Positions 49,052 to 60,983 of a stretch of 64,000 nt of DNA are shown in pieces. The stretch spans positions 181,771 to 245,770 of the forward strand of contig QZCP01000468.1 of the NCBI GenBank assembly GCA_003956705.1. The letters run 5' to 3'. The notes below the pieces were generated by a model, which was given only the letters and a program-made list of their open reading frames with translations, was not told the origin of the DNA and did no database searches. Position 1 is the first letter of the stretch, and every line of letters begins with the position of its first letter. Origin of the DNA: Brevipalpus yothersi (lineage: Eukaryota > Arthropoda > Arachnida > Trombidiformes > Tenuipalpidae). Both the position numbers and the translations under genes were made by a program.

Positions 49052-49573
49052 AAAAGAGAAAGAAAGAAAGAGAGAAAGAAAGAGAGAGAGAGGAGAAGAA
49101 GAGGACGTCGTGTGCCGGTTACCCAAATTCGATTGACTTCAGCACACAGTAAGTAGCCTGATCAATGTTACCATTGTGAAGGAATAGAAATTGACCATTA
49201 CTGTACCCATTATCAATATTACCATGGAAAAAATAGGTTAATTGATGAGATTAACAGAAATGATCAATCAACTCACAAGTTAATAGATGTGTATCGCAGA
49301 ATTGTTCTAATAATCGTTAGTTCGATATTAGAACAGTTCTAATTTCTACTCGAATTTGCAGTCACTAGTGAGTAGCGCACTCTTGAGGTATCACATTAAC
49401 ACTTGCCGGGTAAACAAACGTCCTCGTGTATTGAGCGTTTCAAATTGTGTTTGCCAATTGATTCGTTTTTTAATTGTTGCTCAACTGCTATCAATTTGAC
49501 TTGCTGTCTGTGTGTGTGTGTTCATCTCTCAGCATCTTATATTCGTGACATTCAAGTGGTGGTGGTGACAATT

Positions 49574-49891
49574 ATGGAACGAAATCAGATGGAAGAGTTA
49601 CGATCTCTTGCTCATAGAAAACTGGTTGAAAGAGGAGAAAAGGAAAGACTCAAGGAACTCCTCAAGACTCGTCTGATTGAGTGTGGTTTTAATGATCGAG
49701 TTTTGGATCTATGTAAAGAATTCATCCGAACAAAAGGAGTAGAGCACGTTCAATTAGATGAAATGGTTGAAAATATTACACCTAAAGCAAGACAATCGGT
49801 TCCTGATGAGGTGAAGAAAGAGCTGCTCCAACAGATTAAAGTTTTCCTCTCTGAAGAACTGCCCGAAAATCGAATCAATCAACAAAATTAG
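49574..49891 (+). CDS. ENY2: ENY2 / e(y)2, transcription and mRNA export factor
   Basis: 105-residue nuclear protein, the family's usual size (about 100). ENY2 is a shared subunit of the SAGA deubiquitinase module and of the TREX-2 mRNA export complex. The sequence shows the whole all-helical fold: RSLAHRKLVERGEKERLKELLKTRLIECGFNDRV, then LCKEFIRTKGVEHVQLDEMVENITPKARQSVPDEVKKELLQQIKVFL, colinear with the conserved ENY2 helices (L..RL.ECGW.D.VK..C.., ITP.GR..VPD.VK.ELL..I..FL). The ATG at 49574 follows a poor upstream context and is the first in frame that gives the right length. There is one exon. AATAAA follows 69 nt after the stop. It is convergent with the PDCD7-like gene. Confidence 0.93.
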   Translation: MERNQMEELRSLAHRKLVERGEKERLKELLKTRLIECGFNDRVLDLCKEFIRTKGVEHVQLDEMVENITPKARQSVPDEVKKELLQQIKVFLSEELPENRINQQN

Positions 49892-49959
49892 ACCATATAT
49901 ACGCTCCAATTTAACCATCATTCTTCTCCAAACATTCTTCAGTTCATGAAAAAAGTGTT

Positions 49960-49965
49960 AATAAA
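49960..49965 (+). promoter_or_regulatory. polyadenylation signal of ENY2
   Basis: AATAAA in GTTAATAAAAATTTTG, 69 nt past the ENY2 stop codon. Confidence 0.7.
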
Positions 49966-50399
49966 AATTTTGTCTACTCATGATTTCTAGGACTATATTC
50001 CCCCAGCAGTCAAAAATCGCAAAACAGAGTAATCGAAGCAGAAATTTCCTAGAATATCCTAATCTCTACTGCTTCGGGAGATTGAATTCAATTTTCTAAT
50101 GAGTCAAACATTCACCGATTATGAACAGTTACATTTTGCATGTATTTGATTCAGCTTTATCAACTCTAGCCTAACAGAATGACCAGTTACCTTAGCGTTG
50201 AACTCTAATATCTTAACTATAAGCAACCTATCTTTCTTTTTGACTAGCTAGTTTTTTCTAGTCTTTTGGTTATCAATTCGAGGAAAAATTTAATTAGAAA
50301 ATGAATCACTCAAAGAACGAGCTATCTCATCGGTATCTCAATACGCGAATTAGATCAGGTAAGAAAGTTTCAGAGAGGATGTTGAGATGAGACATTATT

Positions 50400-50405
50400 T
50401 TTATT
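50400..50405 (-). promoter_or_regulatory. polyadenylation signal of the PDCD7-like gene
   Basis: AATAAA on the minus strand, 58 nt past the stop codon. Together with the ENY2 signal it leaves about 430 bp between the two convergent 3' ends. Confidence 0.6.
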
Positions 50406-50462
50406 GTTATCTGGTAATGAATATGGAACTGGAATTGATTCAAAAATTTTATAACTGAGGGG

Positions 50463-51017
50463 TCAATTCTCTTTTTCATTCTGATCGATATAATTTTTCC
50501 AAGATTTGCTAGGATTTATCGGTGGAATGATGTAATGATTATGTATTGATGAGCCTTCAAAATGCATGAAAGAGTCCCAAAGAGAGCGTATGAAAATAAG
50601 CTCCTCAAGTGATGATGACCTCTTTCCAGCCTCCCATTTGTCTCCGAAAAGTGCTGAGGTGATTCGCTTCTGGACCTGGACCAAGGTGGTGTTCTTTTGG
50701 CAAGGGGAGATGGTAAGAATGAAATACTCTAAAGCTTTCTGTTTTTGCTTGCATAGTGACAAACTTTTCAGCAAATCATCATTCAATCGATTGGTGACTT
50801 GAGAGTATGAATCAGTAGGCGAAAAATTTGAGGAAGTATGATTAGCGTTAATCGCTCTGAGTTGAGTTAAATATTTGATTTTTGCGAGCGATTCTTTGAT
50901 AAAATTAATCTGCTTTTCCAGATTATCGAGAACCACCTTAATTTCTTCCGATAATCGCACATTTTCCTCATCATCTATATTCCAGCTGATATTCGACTCA
51001 ATCCCAGATCGTTCCAT
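50463..51017 (-). CDS. PDCD7: PDCD7-like protein (U11/U12 snRNP 59K family), main frame
   Basis: From the first ATG in this frame (51017) it encodes 184 residues. The N-terminal half is a coiled coil (EEIKVVLDNLEKQINFIKESLAKIK). After a Ser/Lys linker comes the C-terminal signature I associate with PDCD7: LEELIFIRSLWDSFM, then SSIHNHYIIPPINPSKSW, equivalent to the family's R..WD.FL...S.IP..W..P..PS..W. PDCD7 is a component of the minor spliceosome's U11/U12 di-snRNP in the nucleus. The protein is much shorter than the vertebrate form and lacks its Pro-rich N-terminus. The frame is closed upstream by a TGA near 51063, while the overlapping frame at 51175-50975 reads as natural N-terminal sequence; see that entry. 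Assignment rests on the C-terminal motif. Confidence 0.5.
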   Translation of the reverse strand: MERSGIESNISWNIDDEENVRLSEEIKVVLDNLEKQINFIKESLAKIKYLTQLRAINANHTSSNFSPTDSYSQVTNRLNDDLLKSLSLCKQKQKALEYFILTISPCQKNTTLVQVQKRITSALFGDKWEAGKRSSSLEELIFIRSLWDSFMHFEGSSIHNHYIIPPINPSKSWKNYIDQNEKEN

Positions 51018-51175
51018 TTGTTTTCTTGATCTCGGAGAGATTTTGAACAATTCTCGTTCTCAGATTCGGAATCAGGAAGCTCACTCAATGGCACACTGAT
51101 GTCCTCAAATGGTAGCTTTTTGGTATCTTTTTTCCATTCTTTATCAATAAGCAAAAGAAATCGACCTTCTCTCAT
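50975..51175 (-). pseudogene. 5' part of the PDCD7-like gene in a different frame (frame break)
   Basis: A genuine ATG at 51175 opens 66 codons of acidic, protein-like sequence (MREGRFLLLIDKEWKKD..., PLSELPDSESENENCSK...) that ends at a TAG inside the main frame. The two frames overlap by about 40-75 nt. Moving between them needs a single missing base or a tiny intron; no GT..AG pair of reasonable size fits. A one-base deletion in the assembly or an early inactivating mutation in the gene are the simplest readings. I do not propose a corrected sequence. Confidence 0.4.
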
Positions 51176-51647
51176 GATTAGAGAGTGTACTCACTTCCAC
51201 AAATCAGATTCACACATTCAGATGACATAAACAAATCTTTACACAATCTCTTACCTTGACCACTTCAAGCTAATCAACCACAATTAGAATGGAATCCACA
51301 AATGACCCCACAAATCAATTAATAATAGAAACAATAAAAAGAAAAAAAATCACAATCAATCAAGCAGTCAAAACAAATGTTTATCAAATGTAAACATAAT
51401 TATTCCGTTAAGTGAGGATGTTTTTCAAATTTTCGCGCTTTTCCAAGATAGCTCACTTTCATACTGAAAGTTTCAGTTTGTGAGCTCAAGTCGAGCAAAA
51501 AAGCATTTCGTGTTTCCGGTTAATGATGTTGATGCATTAAACTTTTTGATTTCGCTTTCAAATTGTGGCCTTACTTTGTTGTGTGACTTTTATTTTTGAT
51601 TCATTCATTTTTTCATTTTGAGGATATTTTCTTGGTGGTGATTCAAG
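51176..51647. promoter_or_regulatory. bidirectional promoter region between PDCD7-like and AlaRS
   Basis: 472 bp between the divergent start codons. It holds TTTCGCGC at 51431-51438, a match to the E2F consensus (TTTSSCGC), in an otherwise very CpG-poor, AT-rich sequence. No TATA box near either start is convincing. Shared regulation of the two housekeeping genes is inference. Confidence 0.5.
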
Positions 51648-54557
51648 ATGAATGGTGCTCAAGTTAGACAGAAATTTATTGATTTTTTTGTGCAAAAATA
51701 TCAACATCAATTTGTGCCATCATCATCTGTAATACCATTGGATGATCCAACATTATTGTTTGCAAATGCTGGCATGAATCAATTTAAACCTATTTTTCTG
51801 GGTACTGTTGATCCAAACAGTGAGCAAGCCAAATGGAAGCGTGTTGTGAATAGTCAAAAGTGTATTCGTGCCGGTGGTAAACACAACGATTTAGATGATG
51901 TTGGCAAAGATGTTTATCATCATACTTTCTTCGAGATGCTCGGCTGTTGGTCTTTTGGCGATTATTTTAAAAGAGAAATTTGTAAATGGTCCTACGAATT
52001 GTTGATTAATGAGTATGGTCTCAATCCTGAGCAACTTTATGTTACTTATTTTGGTGGCTCACAAGAGGCCGGTCTTGAGCCTGACAATGAATGCAAGGAT
52101 ATTTGGATTAAGGAGGTAGGAGTTCCATCTGAACGCGTCATACCCGGAAGTATGAAGGATAATTTCTGGGAAATGGGTGACACCGGACCATGCGGACCTT
52201 GTTCTGAGATTCATTATGATCGAATTGGTGGAAGAAATGCAGCCTCACTGGTGAACATGGATGATCCAGACGTTTTAGAAATTTGGAACCTGGTTTTCAT
52301 CCAATACAATCGAGAACCTGATCGTTCCTTACGGCCATTGCCAGAAAAACATATCGATACCGGAATGGGTTTCGAAAGAATAACTTCCATCATTCAGAAC
52401 AAACCTTCCAACTATGATACTGATCTATTTACCCCAATATTCGAAGCCATTCAACAAAGGACCGGTTGTCGGCAATATACTGGCAAAGTGGGTGATGAAG
52501 ATGTTGATGGTATTGACATGGCTTATCGAGTGGTTGCTGACCATGCTCGAACTCTAACAATTGCATTATCAGATGGAGGCCGTCCAGATAATGTAGGACG
52601 TGGCTACGTTCTTCGACGTATACTTCGTCGTGCTGTTCGATATAGTACGGAAAAACTCAATGCACAAAGTGGAATGTTTGCATCTCTCGTTCCTGTTGTG
52701 GTCAGTATTTTGGGTGATTTTTTTCCTGAAATGAAAAAAGATCCTCAGAATTTGGTCGATATTATTAATGATGAGGAACAAAAGTTTCTCGGTAAATTAT
52801 CGGAAGGAAGAAAGTTACTAGAGAGGACGGTTGGTAAATTGAAGAACACCAAGATTTTTCCCGGTGATATTGCTTGGAAATTATATGATACTCATGGTTT
52901 TCCTTTGGATCTCACCCATTTGATGGTTCAAGAAAAAGGTCTCACTATCGATATGGCTGAATACGAGATTGCTAAAGCTGAAGCTCAGGCTCTTTCTTAC
53001 TCAAAATATTCCATCAATCAATCACCCAACGAATTGGACGTGCATTCCATCTCGATGCTCAAAGATGAATTAAAAATACCTTTCACAAATGATCTTCCAA
53101 AATATGAATATGTGCCTTCCTCTGAGGAGTTGGTTGCAGAGTATTCATTCACTCCATGTTCGGGTAAAATCCTGGCCCTGAAAAAAGATGGTAAATTTGT
53201 TGAATCTGTGGAGGCCAATAATGAGTGTGGTGTTGTCTTGGACAAAACCAACTTTTATGCTGAGGCTGGTGGCCAGATATATGATACTGGCTTCATGTGT
53301 CAAGCTTCTGGAGGAGATAAAAGCCTTGTTGAGTTTGAAGTCATGAATGTGAAATGTAAGGGTGGCTATGTGGTCCATCTTGGCTTGGTCAAGTCTGGCT
53401 GCTTAAAAGTTGGTGATGTTTTGGATCTTCATATTGATGAGCCAAGGCGTAGATTGATAATGAACAATCATACGGGAACTCATGTCCTCAACTTTGCTCT
53501 TCGAGATGTCCTCAAAGTTGACACTGAACAAAAGGGGTCATTGGTTGATCCAGATAAATTGCGTTTCGATTTTTCATTGAAAGGTCCAATGTCTCCTGAT
53601 GAAATCAAGAAAACTGAAGAAGTCTCTAATGCTGTGATAGTGAAGAACGATATTGTGTATGCTCAAGATGCACCTCGAGATGAAGCTAAAAAGATCAATG
53701 GATTAAGAGCAGTTTTTGGTGAAATTTATCCTAACCCTGTAAGGGTTGTGTCAATTGGTGTTTCTGTTGACGATCTGTTGGCAGATCCTCTCAGCACAAA
53801 AGGATTAGAAAATTCCGTTGAATTTTGTGGAGGAACCCATCTGACTCGCAGCGGACATATCGGAGAGCTTGTCATTTCTAGTGAAGAAGCGATAGCGAAT
53901 GGAATAAGACGAGTCATTGCATTGACTGGACCTGCAGCTACCAAAGCAAATGAGCAAGCTAAATTGTATATCGCAAAAGTTGCTAAGTTCGATAGCGATG
54001 TCGGCAAAGAGAACGATACTATGAACCGTAAAGCACTTGTGAAACAAATTGTTGAAACGATCGAAGAAATTTCACGGTCAAGCATTTCATACTGGAGGAA
54101 AGAAGAACTTCGAAACAAGCTCAACAAACTCAAGAAGCGTTTGGATGATATTGACCGAGCGTCTAAAGCTTCCAACCTGAGTGTCTGCATAGAGAAAGTC
54201 AAAGCTCTCGCAGAGGAACACAAAGCTGACAGTTTCATTGTCTCAATTCTTGAAGCTGGTAGTAACAATAAGATACTCGATGCTGCTACTAAGCAAATCA
54301 AATCATCCTCACCAGACATAGCTACACTCTTCATAAGCTGTGATGAAAAAAAAGTTGTTTGTCTATCTTCTGTTCCTCCCGCGAAAGTTCAATCAGGGCT
54401 CAAAGCTAATGAATGGATCCAGAGCATCTGTGGAATAATCGGTGGAAAAGGTGGTGGAAAGCCCGAGTCTGCACAGGCATCCGGAACCAAAGTAACTTCT
54501 GTCACTGAAGCTATCACTGTTGCAACCGAATTTGCCAAACTCAAACTTAACAGTTGA
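51648..54557 (+). CDS. AARS1: Alanyl-tRNA synthetase, cytoplasmic
   Basis: 969 residues in a single exon, the same length as the animal cytosolic enzyme (about 968). It charges tRNA-Ala with alanine in the cytosol. Domain order: class II catalytic domain (1 to about 255) with LLFANAGMNQFKPIFLG, RVVNSQKCIRAGGKHNDLDDVG and HTFFEMLGCWSFGDYF (motif 2) and GMGFERITSI (motif 3); tRNA-recognition domain (about 255-460) with VGRGYVLRRILRRAVRY; editing domain with the HxxxH zinc site HTGTH (H608, H612) and CGGTH (C727, H731); C-Ala domain ending GGKGGGKPESAQASG. All catalytic and editing residues look intact. There is no mitochondrial presequence. Start ATG at 51648 precedes MNGAQVRQKFIDFF, the standard N-terminus. 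Intronless structure for a 2.9-kb animal gene is unusual and could reflect old intron loss. Confidence 0.98.
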   Translation: MNGAQVRQKFIDFFVQKYQHQFVPSSSVIPLDDPTLLFANAGMNQFKPIFLGTVDPNSEQAKWKRVVNSQKCIRAGGKHNDLDDVGKDVYHHTFFEMLGCWSFGDYFKREICKWSYELLINEYGLNPEQLYVTYFGGSQEAGLEPDNECKDIWIKEVGVPSERVIPGSMKDNFWEMGDTGPCGPCSEIHYDRIGGRNAASLVNMDDPDVLEIWNLVFIQYNREPDRSLRPLPEKHIDTGMGFERITSIIQNKPSNYDTDLFTPIFEAIQQRTGCRQYTGKVGDEDVDGIDMAYRVVADHARTLTIALSDGGRPDNVGRGYVLRRILRRAVRYSTEKLNAQSGMFASLVPVVVSILGDFFPEMKKDPQNLVDIINDEEQKFLGKLSEGRKLLERTVGKLKNTKIFPGDIAWKLYDTHGFPLDLTHLMVQEKGLTIDMAEYEIAKAEAQALSYSKYSINQSPNELDVHSISMLKDELKIPFTNDLPKYEYVPSSEELVAEYSFTPCSGKILALKKDGKFVESVEANNECGVVLDKTNFYAEAGGQIYDTGFMCQASGGDKSLVEFEVMNVKCKGGYVVHLGLVKSGCLKVGDVLDLHIDEPRRRLIMNNHTGTHVLNFALRDVLKVDTEQKGSLVDPDKLRFDFSLKGPMSPDEIKKTEEVSNAVIVKNDIVYAQDAPRDEAKKINGLRAVFGEIYPNPVRVVSIGVSVDDLLADPLSTKGLENSVEFCGGTHLTRSGHIGELVISSEEAIANGIRRVIALTGPAATKANEQAKLYIAKVAKFDSDVGKENDTMNRKALVKQIVETIEEISRSSISYWRKEELRNKLNKLKKRLDDIDRASKASNLSVCIEKVKALAEEHKADSFIVSILEAGSNNKILDAATKQIKSSSPDIATLFISCDEKKVVCLSSVPPAKVQSGLKANEWIQSICGIIGGKGGGKPESAQASGTKVTSVTEAITVATEFAKLKLNS

Positions 54558-57500
54558 AAAGCTAAAACAAGTACTCCAATATCAGACCAAAAATAGAAGG
54601 TGAAGAGACGTTTTTTTTTGAAAAGTGAGCTAGTGACCACTTTTTTACGAACGATTTCTCTTCTCACCAATCCCTTTCTTTTTCTCCATAGCCAAACTCA
54701 AGGGGAACCATTTGAAAATATCTTCAGATTTATCTTGAAGTCTAAACACTGTGATAAATGTGATTCCTACTTGAATGTCCAAGTTTCGAGAACTAGTGTG
54801 GTGATCGATCAGCTACCTCGGAAATTCTCAATCAATTTAATCGGGGAGAGATTCAGATATTCAAAATTTCATAGGACTAAAATACACCTCTCTATTTAGT
54901 TGGATCATGACTTGTTGAATCGGTTATTGACGCATTGAAACTTTTCGTATCTTTGCCAAGAAACCAGCAACCCTATGGCCAAAATGATTAAGGGTTAATC
55001 AAAATAGGCCAAGAGATGCTCAGCTGATCGTTTACTATCATCAAGTGATCCCTCAAAACTGGTCATTTATACCATGATCTTTTAAAATAAAGTCGGGAAG
55101 TCTCATTAACTTGGGCGCGCCTTATGTTATGAGTTGCTCTCAACACGATCCTCAATCATCTAATTTCTGGAGAAATGAGAAAATTCCTGTTATGGAGTTT
55201 TTAACGTACCTTTCCTGTTATATTTAAAACGGTTCATTTCCAAGAAAACATCCACCAGCTCTTCATTCGATGAATTTCATCTGGAATCAGATTCAGAGCA
55301 TGAGGGAATTCTAAGGCTGGCTATGAAACTGTCGTTTCTGAAGCTGATAATTGTTTGGACATGGTCTGTGGTTTTCAACATTCTACCAACATCATGTGGT
55401 TTTTAATCATTTTTGATAATACCAACAAGAAAGTCAAGATGCTCTCTGTATTTTGCATCAAACGACATTGGTGATAGTTGGTTGATGTAAGAGTTCATTA
55501 CCATCATGTTATCAGTACTCATCTGATTTCCAACACTGTTCTGTACTCTTTCCTCATTTATATACTTCGGATGAGCTACCAAGTTCGGAATTCCAGTTAC
55601 ATACTTGTGTTCATACTAAATCATGAAAATGAAACTTTATCTTCAATGAGTCATTCAAAATCTTATCACTAGGATGATACCCTCGTATCAACCAATCATG
55701 AGCATTGTCTGTATTTTCAATCTTTGTAGTCATAAGATCATCCTGTCCTATTGATTTAAGATGTCATTCAAATGAATACCTATGCTCTAAAGCTTCCCAG
55801 CTCTCATGAAGAAAGTCTCAGTAATATCACATAGAAACTGATTCTCCGTGCCCATGTCCATCTCTTCAGTCAAAGAAAATTCAACAAAATAGGTTCAATC
55901 TTATTCTTGGCTCTCATTGAGAATCCTTTCAAATCTACTCAAATATCAAGGTTTGCATGTCTATCTACAACTACACGAATATCTTATTGGTAGTTCCTCT
56001 GATGAAGGCTGGACCATAACATGAATAGAAGAAATGTATGATGGAATCTAGTTCGTTTGCTTTTACACAATCAAGATACAGCGGAAAAGAAGAAATCAGC
56101 GTCATTATCCAAAAAGCTTGTGGACGAGCCTGCTTATGCTCTCGTCCGGTCTTGGATAATATCATTCAAAGATCAATAGAATGTGAACCAAATCATGATG
56201 ATGATTCCTCATGAAAAAGGATAGAGAAGAAGAGCGAGGGAGAGTAGTGAGGCTTGTTTGCTAGGATCAATATCAAGCAATTTATTTCCGGCCACCAGAA
56301 AGATGATTGTGCAAAGTGAGAAACGGAATAATGAGCTCAAAGAAAGGCCAATCGCTATTATCAGTAAGGCATTGAATGGAGAACATGGATTTTTGTCGAT
56401 GAAAATAACTCAAAGACGTCTGGACGATTGTTTGGCTGCCATACAAGCATCGTGATGAATGTGAAACACTGGATGGAAGTGAGGTAAGATTTTGACAACA
56501 AAGATCTCAGTATTCCCTGGTCACTTTTCTGTTTGTTTTCGCTGACAATCCACTCAGTCGTTAGCTTCCTTCTTTTCTCTGCCTTCAGGCTTTTGTTCAA
56601 TGTCTTGTGTCCATCTCACATTCAACAACTGATGGTGTCCATGTGTCGATGATGACGATAACTATGTCTCCTTTTGAGGTTGATTTTTGTCGATTATTCT
56701 TCAAAAGATGGATTCATTTTTGCTCGCAGACTATCCAGTTACTCTCAAATAATCTCAAACATGGGAAAACTAAGCATATTTTTCTCATCTATAGTCTTGC
56801 ATTCGAACCTACTTTTTCCTCTCTTTATGGATGCTTTGATAGAGCATGATTCATTTCTTGTTTGCTCAAAAATTTAAGAACTTCATGGCACTTCTATTTC
56901 CCGATTCATTGATGATAACAGTTCTCTTGATTAATCAACGTGAGGAGTATGAATATGAGTATGAATTGGAAATTCTGAAAACACTGGACTGAGAGCTTGG
57001 ATTTTTAGGGTCATAGAAGGTTTGAGGTGACTTATTTCTCTCTGTCTCTCCTAAGCTTGAGAAAAAAATTTCTCTTCTAAATTCCATCTCATCAGTTGCT
57101 ATAATCGGAGTATCATTTAATTGGAGAAGATCTGACTCGGCTCATGATCCGAGAACTCTGAACATATCAATTGATTCAATTCATTGTTGAATATGCTCTT
57201 CAAATTCAAGCTGTAGCTTAAAAATTTGAATTTAGTTTTTCTCCTCTTCTTACCTCTTGAGCTCACAAGAATAGAGGTCTGGATCGGAAAAGTACTAAAT
57301 GTAAAGCTAGAGATGAATTCAATGATACAAAATTGCTTTTCATGATTCAATATTGCTCACAGATGGCTTACAATATCAGAGGTGTGAATTTCATTTCGTG
57401 AATTGATTTGTAGCCCTCTCCATAAAACATCGGAAAATCTTTCACTCCTGTTTGACCGATGGATTCTAATTCATTTAATCCATTTCTTTTGGAAACATTT

Positions 57501-58570
57501 AGGGAAAAGGGAGAGAGATCCCATATAGAGATCAAGAATCGATCTCACTCAGTTGAACGATGTTGAGCATCCAAGCACAAGCTGAATTATTGCTTTTTCA
57601 CGAAAGAAAATTCGTTGTGGAAACTTTCTTGAAGGTGCTGAATTGATGGCTTAGTGAACGCGGCCTGAAGACTCATTCAATCAGGCTTCAGCTTAATGGG
57701 ATTTTAATCAATGGCCAAATGGTTCAGCCAATCTTTTTCTCCACGCAACTCGATTGTTGCTCATGATGTTGGTACAGTTCTTGGCAGGGTTGAGATATTT
57801 TGCGAGCATCGACAGTGAGTCTTTCTCTTCTCTCCCAGTGAAAGCCTTCAAAATGATCCCCTCCCATGGAATCGATTGTACGAATCTAGTTGGAAATAAC
57901 CTATCTCAGATCTTCTTATGCCCTTCTGGAAATACAAATGTACGTCAAGGTCTTCTAGAAAAACATTTCCAGAATTTTATCACTAAATGTTCCTCCTCTT
58001 CATCAAGTAGCAGACAGCTGATAGAGAAACCGGAAGTAAAAGTGGTTGTACATTATAATGAGAAACAGATATTGAATTAATAGGGTTCAATTTTACCTAA
58101 CTGAATATGACTCAGATACAGAAGACTATGATGCCAAAATATAGCGAGAATCAATCAAGTCACAGGATTGGAAATTCGAATAACCATGCTTGACAAGGCA
58201 TTTCATACAAAAGTTTGTATGATATCAGTTTTTATATGAAATATCCGTTTCTTTCTCCCAGTTTCTTCAGCTGTAGCTGCTGCTCTCTTAATTTGACCAT
58301 TAAATAGCTGGAATAGAAATTCTCCTATGTCTAAAACTCAGAGGAATAAAGAATAGGGTTGAACAACAAAAGATCGATTGGATAAACATTAGGAGACATT
58401 ATCATTGGCACCATCAGGCTCTTGGAGGAGGGATATACTGACTGATCCAGATGGATGATGTGGCAAAATGGTGGCAAAGTGGTATGGAGCCCAGAGAATG
58501 TGTTGAAAAATGGTCAAGAAATACGATTGTCCACAATCAGAGACAGACGTTAACTCTCCGTGGGGAAGGA

Positions 58571-58573
<3 letters not shown>

Positions 58574-58633
<60 letters not shown>
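58574..58633. repeat. (GA)n microsatellite
   Basis: About 30 GA units flanked by GGAGG. Confidence 0.97.
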
Positions 58634-58637
<4 letters not shown>

Positions 58638-60934
58638 AGGGAGAGCTACCCGGAAACATGGACAATCAGTTCCAACAACCGATTGTGAGATGCTTTTCTC
58701 TTCCAAACTGATGAGACTTGCTCAACTCTTTCTTTTTTCCTCCTCTTCTCCTTGAACACGATGAATTGTCATCGGTCAGATGACTATGATTAAGTTTTCC
58801 TTTCAGTTAGATTGAAGTCTCACTTTTCTTTGCTTTTTCTCAAGAAAGAGAAAAAGTACTAAGCAACACATTGAGCAATTGATCACGTTAACTCACCTTT
58901 TTGAATCCATATTCTTTTGATTATTGGTTCGCTTTGTTCCTCTCCATTCAAGTATCATCATCGTTTCTTTTCTTTTATCGTTTTTGATCAAGTTTTAGCA
59001 ATCTTTCACGAGCAAATTCATCGTATTAAACCAGTAGCCTCTTGGTCATCATGAACATCATCGACTGGAGAGAACAAAAATTAAGGATAGATCCCAGGTA
59101 AAGTGGAAGATGCAAGCAAAATGTGATTTGATTTGACATGAGAAATTCTTTCTTACTGTCAGCACAAGCAGATTTCAGGAGGATCTCAGTCAGCTAATCG
59201 TAATTCCCATTAATGTTGATTATGAGAAGAATCATTTAACAGCTCCCTTGGCTCTTCATCGCTACTCCTTATGGACTACTTTCTTCGGCTTCTCCTTTGG
59301 GAGGTCAAAATGAACGAGCCAGAAAAATAGCTCCTGTTTTGCTGACCAATGAATGTTGGAAATAGAGTGAAAGAGGAATGAAAAAAATACTTCGGAAGGG
59401 AACCTGTCTTCTAAGGGAATGTTCTTACACTGGCAGCTTGGAGCATCCCTCTGACGTGAGAAGAGTAGATAAATTCGATGAAACAAGTAAAATAGTTGAG
59501 CGGAAAAAAGGAACTAGAAAAGAAGGGAGAGAGAGAGAGAGAAAAGGATATATGGGAAAGGAAAGGAAAAAGAAAGAGAAAAAGAGAGGTGCAAAAAGCA
59601 TCAATTTTGAATAGCAAAAAGACTGGTGAGAAAAAGAGAAGAGATGAAAAAAAGAAGAGGAGGTTGAAAAGTACACTTTGTGCAGATGATTGGCTGGAAG
59701 AAATAGATTCTCTGTTCAGTTGATATCATGGAAATAGTTTCCTTCTAACTAAAGAATCGAGTTAGACAATGTAAAAGGGAAAACATTTGAAAAACACTTT
59801 ACAAACTCATAATTCCGATTTCCAAGGCGAATACTATTTGAATAAAATAGAATATTTCAGATGCTTCATCAGACGCTTACTCTTTGCTCTTTTTGTGCTC
59901 ACTTTTTTTGAATGCATTATTTACAATTCCTCCTTTCTTCGGATGATCAGAATTGGACAAAACTAAGTTTACTTTAACCTCTCCGTGCGAAACATGAATT
60001 CACAATCATGAGATCAAAAACGCATCCAATGATCTGAAATAATGTTCCCATTGCTGGAAATCCTCAGTCCTCTTTCCGGTTAACACACATTTGACAAAGG
60101 AACAGAGAGAAAGAAAGGAAGAAAGAAAGAGAGAGAGAGAGAGAAAAACTGATTCAAGAAGCAAATAATCAAGAATACTCTTCACAATGATTGTGTGTGG
60201 ATACTTTCTTTCTGATAGATCAAAAATTTTCATCACAAAATAGCATTCTATCCTGTGAGCAGATGGCCAAAAGAGATATATGAAGAAAGAAGTATAGCTT
60301 CAAGTAGTAGTATTTTTGGATGACAATTTTTCAAATTCTCTTGTGTATATTCTAGTCTGAAAGTTCTCTCTCTCTTTCTTTCTGTTTCTCTACCATCGTG
60401 AACACAATCATCAAGTTGCATCAGCCTCCAGGATAAACTCTATTATCTTGGGCGTCCTTTGAATCGATTTTTTTCTCTATCTCTCTGTTCGCTTCACTCT
60501 TTTTTCTTTGGTGAGATTGAGTTTTCGGCTTTCGAACGCTCGGTGCATGTTCTCTAATCGATGGCCCATTCCCATGAAGAATAGTATAGTATTAAGCGAT
60601 GTTCCATTTCATCTGTTGAGCTGAAATAATGAAGCCAGAAACGAGCCAATTTCGCACTCTTGTAAAGTCAATTTATCACCATGATTATATCTGTCCTATG
60701 CCTTCCTTCTTCCTATTCTTATTGCAGTTGATTTGAGCACTATTCTTAGCTTGTGAAGTGAGTGAACTTATGGGAATCCTTCCCATTCAGGATGTGTGTA
60801 TATATATACAGTGTTCATGCAACTCCATCTAAACACCATAATCGCAAAAAATATTGCTATCGTTCTCCTTGGAAAAGTAAGCTGATGGAGAGAGAGAAAA
60901 ACAAAATCTCATCGGTAAAATTGAGTATTGGCCA

Positions 60935-60936
<2 letters not shown>

Positions 60937-60980
<44 letters not shown>
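60937..60980. repeat. (GA)n microsatellite
   Basis: About 22 GA units. Confidence 0.97.

Positions 60981-60983
<3 letters not shown>

Larger units (their letters stand above)
47828..49573. other. intergenic stretch between the NTR gene and ENY2
   Basis: 1.7 kb that must contain the promoters of the NTR gene (-) and ENY2 (+), the long (GA)n at 48965-49047, and the weak plus-strand exon candidates at 48220-48442. An 85-codon plus frame from an ATG at 48688 has two hydrophobic stretches but no recognised homology. Confidence 0.55.

Noticed and set aside
53726..54334. 202-codon minus-strand frame inside AlaRS
   Set aside because: It lies wholly antisense to a highly conserved coding region, has no ATG-led domain and is a shadow of the synthetase codons.
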